A DNA stretch of 64,000 bases, taken from the NCBI RefSeq assembly GCF_018446385.1, contig NC_055986.1:25034302-25098301 (forward strand). Direction: 5' to 3'. The position numbers and the translations under genes were made by a program. Below, one piece after another: positions 58,639-64,000 of the stretch. Source of the DNA: Zingiber officinale (taxonomy: Eukaryota; Streptophyta; Magnoliopsida; Zingiberales; Zingiberaceae). The first letter of the stretch is position 1. Every line of letters starts with the position of its first letter. The notes under the pieces were generated by a model, which was not told the DNA's origin, ran no database searches, and worked only from the letters and a program-made list of their open reading frames with translations.

Positions 58639-60197
58639 AGATATGGTCTCAAGTTTTAGATATCAGGATCAAAAATTTGGTAGTGATCGGTTGAATAAAG
58701 TGGCCAAGGTCCCAACCTATCAGACCCTCGTTAGGCCTGATATGATACCATATCAGGTTCATGTTGGGCTTGATATTATCCCATATCAGGCCCACAATCA
58801 AGCTAAAATTTTTTTTAACATTCGATCACATCTATAGAGCTTTAAATAAGTAATGGATAACATCATTGAAGTCCTTGCAAGACTAGAAACTCACGGACTT
58901 GAAATGGGTGCAATTAGACTTGTCTAGGTCCATTAGTGAATTTTGACTGAAACCCACTGATGACCCTAGGGTATTTGGATTTCTTCAAATTCACGTTCCC
59001 TAGGAATGTTTTAAAGAGGAGAAGCTAGATACGATGTCAAAATTTAGTTGTAACCACTACAAATGAAATTCTTGCTCCGTGCCAGTTGGCACAGAACATG
59101 TGTAACTTAAGGATTTTAATGAACAACACACCCTGTCAAATTTTAATTTACAAAAACAACAACCACCAATTTATTTTTAAGTCAAAACTTAGTTAGAGAT
59201 TTAAGTTAAATTACAATAATATTAGAAATTTCCAATCACACGTAGTAGAATTCAAATTAGTGTTGGACCTAGCCTATTTAACTTTCTAAACTATTTCACA
59301 ATCCTTAGTAAGTTTTTAGATTATAGAACGGAGATATAATCTCAAGTTTTAGATATCCAAATAAAAAACTTGGTAGTGATTGGTTGACAAAGCGGCCAAG
59401 GTCCCAATCTATCAGACCCACGTTGGGCCTAATATGATACCATATCAGGCCCAATGTGGGCTTGATATTATCCCATATTAGGCTAATTTTTTTTTAATGT
59501 TTGATCACCTCTAGAGAGCTATAAATAAGTAATGGATAACATCATTGGAATCCTTGCAAGACCAGAAACACACAAGACTTGAAATGGGTGCAATCGGACC
59601 TATCTAGATCCATCAGTGAATTTTGACTAAAACCCACTAATGACAATAAGGTACTTGAATTTCTTTAAATTCACATTTTCTAGGAAGGTTTGAGAGAGGA
59701 GAAGCTAGATATGACGTCAAAACTTAGCTGTAACCGCTACGATTAAAGTTCTTGCTCCGTGCCAGTTGGCACAGAACATGTGTACCTTAAGGATTTTAAT
59801 GAACAACATACCCTGTCAAATTTTAATTTACAAAAACAGCAACCACAAATTTATTTTGAAGTCAAAACTTAGTTAGAGATTTAAACTAAATTACAATAAT
59901 ATTAGAAATGTATGATCAAACGCTATAGACTTCAAATCCAATGTTAGATCTAATTTATTTGAATTTTTAAACTATTTCACAATCTGTAGCAAGTTTTTAG
60001 ATTATAGAATGGAGATATAGTATCATGTTTTTGATATTGGGATAAAAAACTTGGCAGTGATTGGTTGAATAAAGCAACCAAGGTCCCAACCTATCAGACC
60101 AACAATCAGGTTGAATTTTTTCATAATGTTCGATCACCTCTAAAGAGCTATAAATAAGTAATGGATGACACCGTTGGAATCCTTGCAAGACAAAAAT
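58639..60197 (-). repeat. Right tandem array, inverted relative to the left one
   Basis: Units read on the minus strand match the left array. Boundaries lie near 58639, 59333 and 60013, giving about 694 and 680 bp and a partial third unit. The first two carry the palindrome-rich block; the third does not. The array is cut at 60197 by a gypsy-like LTR, so its true end is beyond the window or lost. Confidence 0.88.
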
Positions 60198-62121
60198 TGT
60201 AAGGCCTCCCAAGTGTTAATTAAGGAATTTAATTAAAAAAAATTTAATAAATTAAGGTCTCATGAATTAATAAAAGAATTTATTTACTAAATTTTCTACA
60301 AATTTTAGGGATTATTTTTAGAATTTTAAATGATCTTGTATGACACGTTCAAGAGGATAGGGGTACGAAGTTTGGTGGAAGATATGATACCTAATTAAAT
60401 TAGGAGTTGATTAACTTAATTACCCTAGGTTAGAATTTAATAACCGAGATATAAAACCCTTATTTTTGCCCGATTCACTCACTGTACACCGAAATCACCG
60501 TCTCCTCCATTTCACCCTAGCTCCACCATTTTGACGAAGTTCTTCCCAGTGTCTTGAGGTCCGGCCTAGCATCATCTGATGCCGACGATCTCACGGAGGA
60601 GGCTATGACTAGACGCAGAGGTCTCCATCCACCTCACCCTGGTGCGAGAGTGGGCGAGTGCTTTCGACAGTGGCAAGAGGCAGAGAAAGCAAGTTCATTT
60701 CCCTATAAAAGTGTGAGATCCATGAGGTAAGGGCCTAGGAACCTAGGAGAGGTTGATGTGCTTATCTTTAGGGTTCAATTGATTGAATGGATTGCAATTC
60801 GGTTTTACCCCGTGTTGTTCTTGATTCGACTTGGTTTCTGTGATGTTATTGACTACTTGAATGAGCCGCGTTTGAGGTTTCCGTGATGTTCATGTTTCAT
60901 TCAGTGAGGTTTTTCCGAATTTCCACCATGGATTGGGCGTTGTAATCGAGATTTGGTTTTGTTGGAAATTTCCGCATTGCTCTTGTTGGTTCTTGCGTCT
61001 CGTTTTGGTTTCCAGCATCAAATTTGGGGATTTTTTGATTGAATTGGTTGCTTCCCTATCCTCTCTGGTTGTTCGAGTCCCTGGACAGAAGTTTTGGTGA
61101 TTTAGGTGTGGGTTAACGATGCTTGGTTCTTTCAGCTGCTTTCGGAAGTTTTGAGATAGGTTGTGGACAAATTTGGGTTTGATCGACCATGCTTTACATT
61201 TTTCTTCCGGATTTTGGAGATAGTAGTTGTTGTTCGATTTTGAGGATTCATCTTACTACCATATGATGTCTTCAGATCGTGGATAGAATTGGCTAGGTTT
61301 GAATGGATTGTGATATGATCTTGAGTGATGTTCCTGATAAGGTTTGTTTCATGAAGATGTTCTTTGAAATTTTGGTAAGTTTTTGGTGGATTAAGCTTTG
61401 AATGATATTATTTTGCTACCTTCCCTATTTTTGTAAAGTTTGGTCAGAATTACGATAGTGAAGGTTAGGATGTGTTCGAAGAAGTTCATGACTCTTCTAT
61501 TGTGAAGGCTAACGTTTTGTTGCTTCTTGTGGCTTTCGGAATTTTGGTGCTGATTGGAAGAGTTTGCCGTGATTCTTGTAGTTCATTTATAGGTGTTGCC
61601 TTGAGAATTGTTTTCCTCCATTTTTGTTAATTTTTATGTATGCTGGTGGTATGAATAGATCTATTTTGTTTTTAAGATTTCAATGCTTATAGAATAAATG
61701 GATGAAAACATACTTCTATTGGTTTCTTTTAAAATAGGAATGTTTACCGAATGAATGGAATGAATATGCATGATCAATTGTTTACAGTATAATGTGGATA
61801 GATTATGTTTTCTTATGTGGCTAATTAGATGGGTATGAGCAAATGTGGTGACAATACAAGATGGGTGTCTCGGGATGAGTTCCGGGGAAGACCCTTCCAA
61901 ACATGACTGATACTATAATTTATGATTGATACTGTAATTTATGTTAGCTTCGGCTATATGACTGCAAGTTCTCCTAGGAGGTACCTTTACGGTCATGAGA
62001 CTGATTGACTGACTCAAATAGTGGTTACCGGATTTGTGACATATCCACCCTTATTAGCTATGTAGACTCTTTTACATATCATATTTCCCTTTCTGTTTTG
62101 TAATTGAGTTTATGTTCTATG
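60198..62121 (+). mobile_element. Ty3/gypsy-like LTR inserted in the right array
   Basis: The segment starts TGTAAGGCCTCCCAAGTG, directly after array sequence that stops mid-unit. It contains a TATA-like GATATAAAACCC (about 60448-60459), a leader-like stretch, and a long low-coding body. It is interrupted at 62122 by a copia LTR, so its 3' end is not seen. The start resembles gypsy chromovirus LTRs. Confidence 0.65.
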
Positions 62122-64000
62122 TGTTAGAGTGTATACTAAAAGTCTAACTTTTTGTAAACATTTATTTTAAAATAAAGAATCACATTGGTCAAATGTCTAC
62201 ATTTAAATGCTAAGTGTAGTTGTTCAATTAATTTATATTATAGATAACATAATGTGTGGTGTCACACACAGAAGATCATGTTATCAATTCCTTATAAATT
62301 ATAAACAGTAGCTCACGACTAAGATGGATAGGAACAAACCATTGGAATAGTCATAGTGTAATTTGGTATTAGTTTATCTTGACTATAAAATTACACTAGT
62401 ACACTCTGAGTGTATTGAGCAGGACCATTTAAGGTAAGTTATTTTTATACTGACTGCATAAAAGAACAAGACCTTTGTTATTATGGAAGTGTGTACTCTT
62501 AATCATGATATAATAACAAGCACATATATTTAATATTTATTTCTTTAATTTATCAAAGGGTGCAATTTAGCTCGTTAAATCAAGAGGCCCGATAAGTTGG
62601 GAAATGATATTATTTATATGGTGTGTTGTTGATCATAGAATGAAATTGTGTCCTAGTAATCTAGGTTGATGATGCTCCCTTGAGAAGCTTATAAGGATTG
62701 TTATGTAAACCCTGCAGGTGGACTTAGTCCGGCATGACAATGAAGATGAGTGGTACTACTCTTGGAGCTAGATATTAATTAAGTGAGTTGTCAGTAACTC
62801 ATTTAATTGGTGGATATTCTATATCTTAAATACAGGGAGACTAGCACACTCATGATAAGAAGGAGCCCATATAGTAATATGGGATTAGTGCTGTAGTTCA
62901 ATAATAACTATTTAGTGGAATGAGATATTATTGATGAACTTGAGTTGGGTGTTCGGGGCGAACACGGGAAGCTCAAGTTCATCGAGAGACCAAAACTAAT
63001 TCCTCCTCTCGGTTCCTATCATAGCCTCTTATTTATAAAGTCTTATACCCACCTATACTCACCTTCTTACCCATCCTTAGGTGGTCGGCCAAGCCAAATT
63101 TGGAGCCCAAGCAAGGGCCGGCCAAGGTAAGCCTTGGATGGACCAAGTGGTGACCGACCCTAGCTTGGAGCCTAAGCTTAGGTGGTCGGTCACATAAAAA
63201 ATAAAAGGAGTTTATTTTAAAATCTTTCCTTATATGGAATAGGGCTGCAAACGAATCGAGCCGGCTCGCGAGCTTTTCGAGCCGGCGCGAAAAATATTCG
63301 ATTCGTATTCGAATTTATCGAATTCGAGCCGAACTCGAACATGTTCGAACTTTTTCTCGAGCCGAACTCGAACCCAAATTATATTGTTCGAGCCGCTCGC
63401 GAGCCGCTCACGAGCCTTAATATTTATTAATATAAGTTAAATATATATTAAATAAATAAATTTCGAGCCTTTCGAACCTATTTTCGAGTAATAATTCGAA
63501 TAGTTCGCGAACATGTTCGAATATTTCGAGCCGAATTCGAACCCGAACCCTAATTCGAACCGAACTCGAACCAAACATTTTAAAATTTTCGAGCTTCGAA
63601 TCGAGCTCGAACTCGAATATACCTATTTCGAGCCGAATTCGAGCCTTAAATTTTTCAGCATATTCGGCTCGATTCGATTCGTTTACACCCCTAATATGGA
63701 AGCCATGGTTTTAAAAAGAGTTTAAAATTTAAATCTTTTCTTTTATAGCTTTCTACAAAAGATTAAGAGAAAAGTTTGATATCTTTCCTTATTTGTAGTT
63801 AAAAGGAAGATTTTAATTTTTGATAAAACTTTCCTTTTTTGTAACCATCCTCATGGTTTTAAAAGAGAGTTTTAAAATTTAAATCTTTCCTTTTATAGTT
63901 TTCTACAAAAGATTAAGAGAAAGATTTGATATCTTTCCTTATTTGTAGTTAAAAGGAAGATTTTAATTTTGGATAAACTTATTGTAATCATCTACATGTT
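62122..64000 (+). mobile_element. Copia LTR (same family as 36896-46336), cut by window end
   Basis: It starts TGTTAGAGTGTATACTAAAAG and follows the reverse complement of the 36.9/43.8 kb LTRs, with more divergence than those two show from each other. It runs off the window. A hAT MITE is inserted at 63240-63693. Confidence 0.85.
63240..63693. mobile_element. hAT MITE with perfect 8-bp target duplication
   Basis: The 454-bp element begins TAGGGCTGCAAACGAATCG and ends CGATTCGTTTACACCCCTA. It is flanked by atatggaa at 63232-63239 and 63694-63701. The interior is dense in TTCGA/TCGAA/GAGC phrases and has no gene. It sits within a copia LTR. Confidence 0.93.

Noticed and set aside
63513-63725. 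ORF with Asn-Pro/Arg-Thr repeats
   Set aside because: It is the TTCGAA-rich interior of a MITE read in one frame.

Overview
The window is nuclear DNA from a flowering plant. Its genes have introns, four of them have clear plant-family homologues, and the spaces between them are packed with nested transposable elements. The strongly GC-biased coding sequence of the single-exon kinase and ROH1 genes, and the look of the retroelements, suggest a commelinid monocot. A Zingiberales species would fit, but the species call is inference.

Layout. 1-9.4 kb is transposon debris: the end of a copia LTR, a palindrome-rich Sirevirus-like LTR, another copia-like LTR, and a decayed CACTA element that keeps its right terminus and has a hAT MITE inside its second gene. 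9.6-32.3 kb is the gene island. It holds a PS1-type gene (FHA plus PIN domains, +), a receptor-like kinase without an ectodomain (-), a COG0212 5-FCL-like gene (-), an SDG41-type SET/MYND gene (+) and a ROH1-like DUF793 gene (-). COG0212 and SDG41 are head to head with 196 bp between their start codons. PS1 and the kinase converge with 153 bp between their stops.

34.1-64 kb is a second transposon block. It contains a MuDR-type transposase relic, then a tandem array of units of about 625-730 bp, then a broken Ulp1-protease transposon gene, then the same array in inverted orientation. A 9.4 kb copia element with 2.5 kb LTRs and a 5-bp target duplication sits inside the left array. A truncated copia fragment (LTR plus gag) lies within the span of the Ulp1 gene. 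The right array is cut by a gypsy-like LTR, which is cut by a copia LTR, which is cut by a hAT MITE.

I built exon models for three genes from splice sites, reading phase and remembered family sequences: PS1 7 exons and 1241 aa, COG0212 6 exons and 357 aa, SDG41 5 exons and 633 aa. All phases close. Two introns use GC-AG sites. The main points to follow up are the 475-bp intron-plus-exon duplication, KEN boxes, AACGG promoter cluster and altered PIN motif of the PS1 gene, and the Ulp1 element bounded by inverted tandem arrays. The five genes have unrelated jobs (meiotic spindle orientation, membrane signalling, folate/thiamin-related metabolism, protein methylation, exocyst-linked growth), and I see no functional cluster. 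I found no tRNA, rRNA or other RNA gene.
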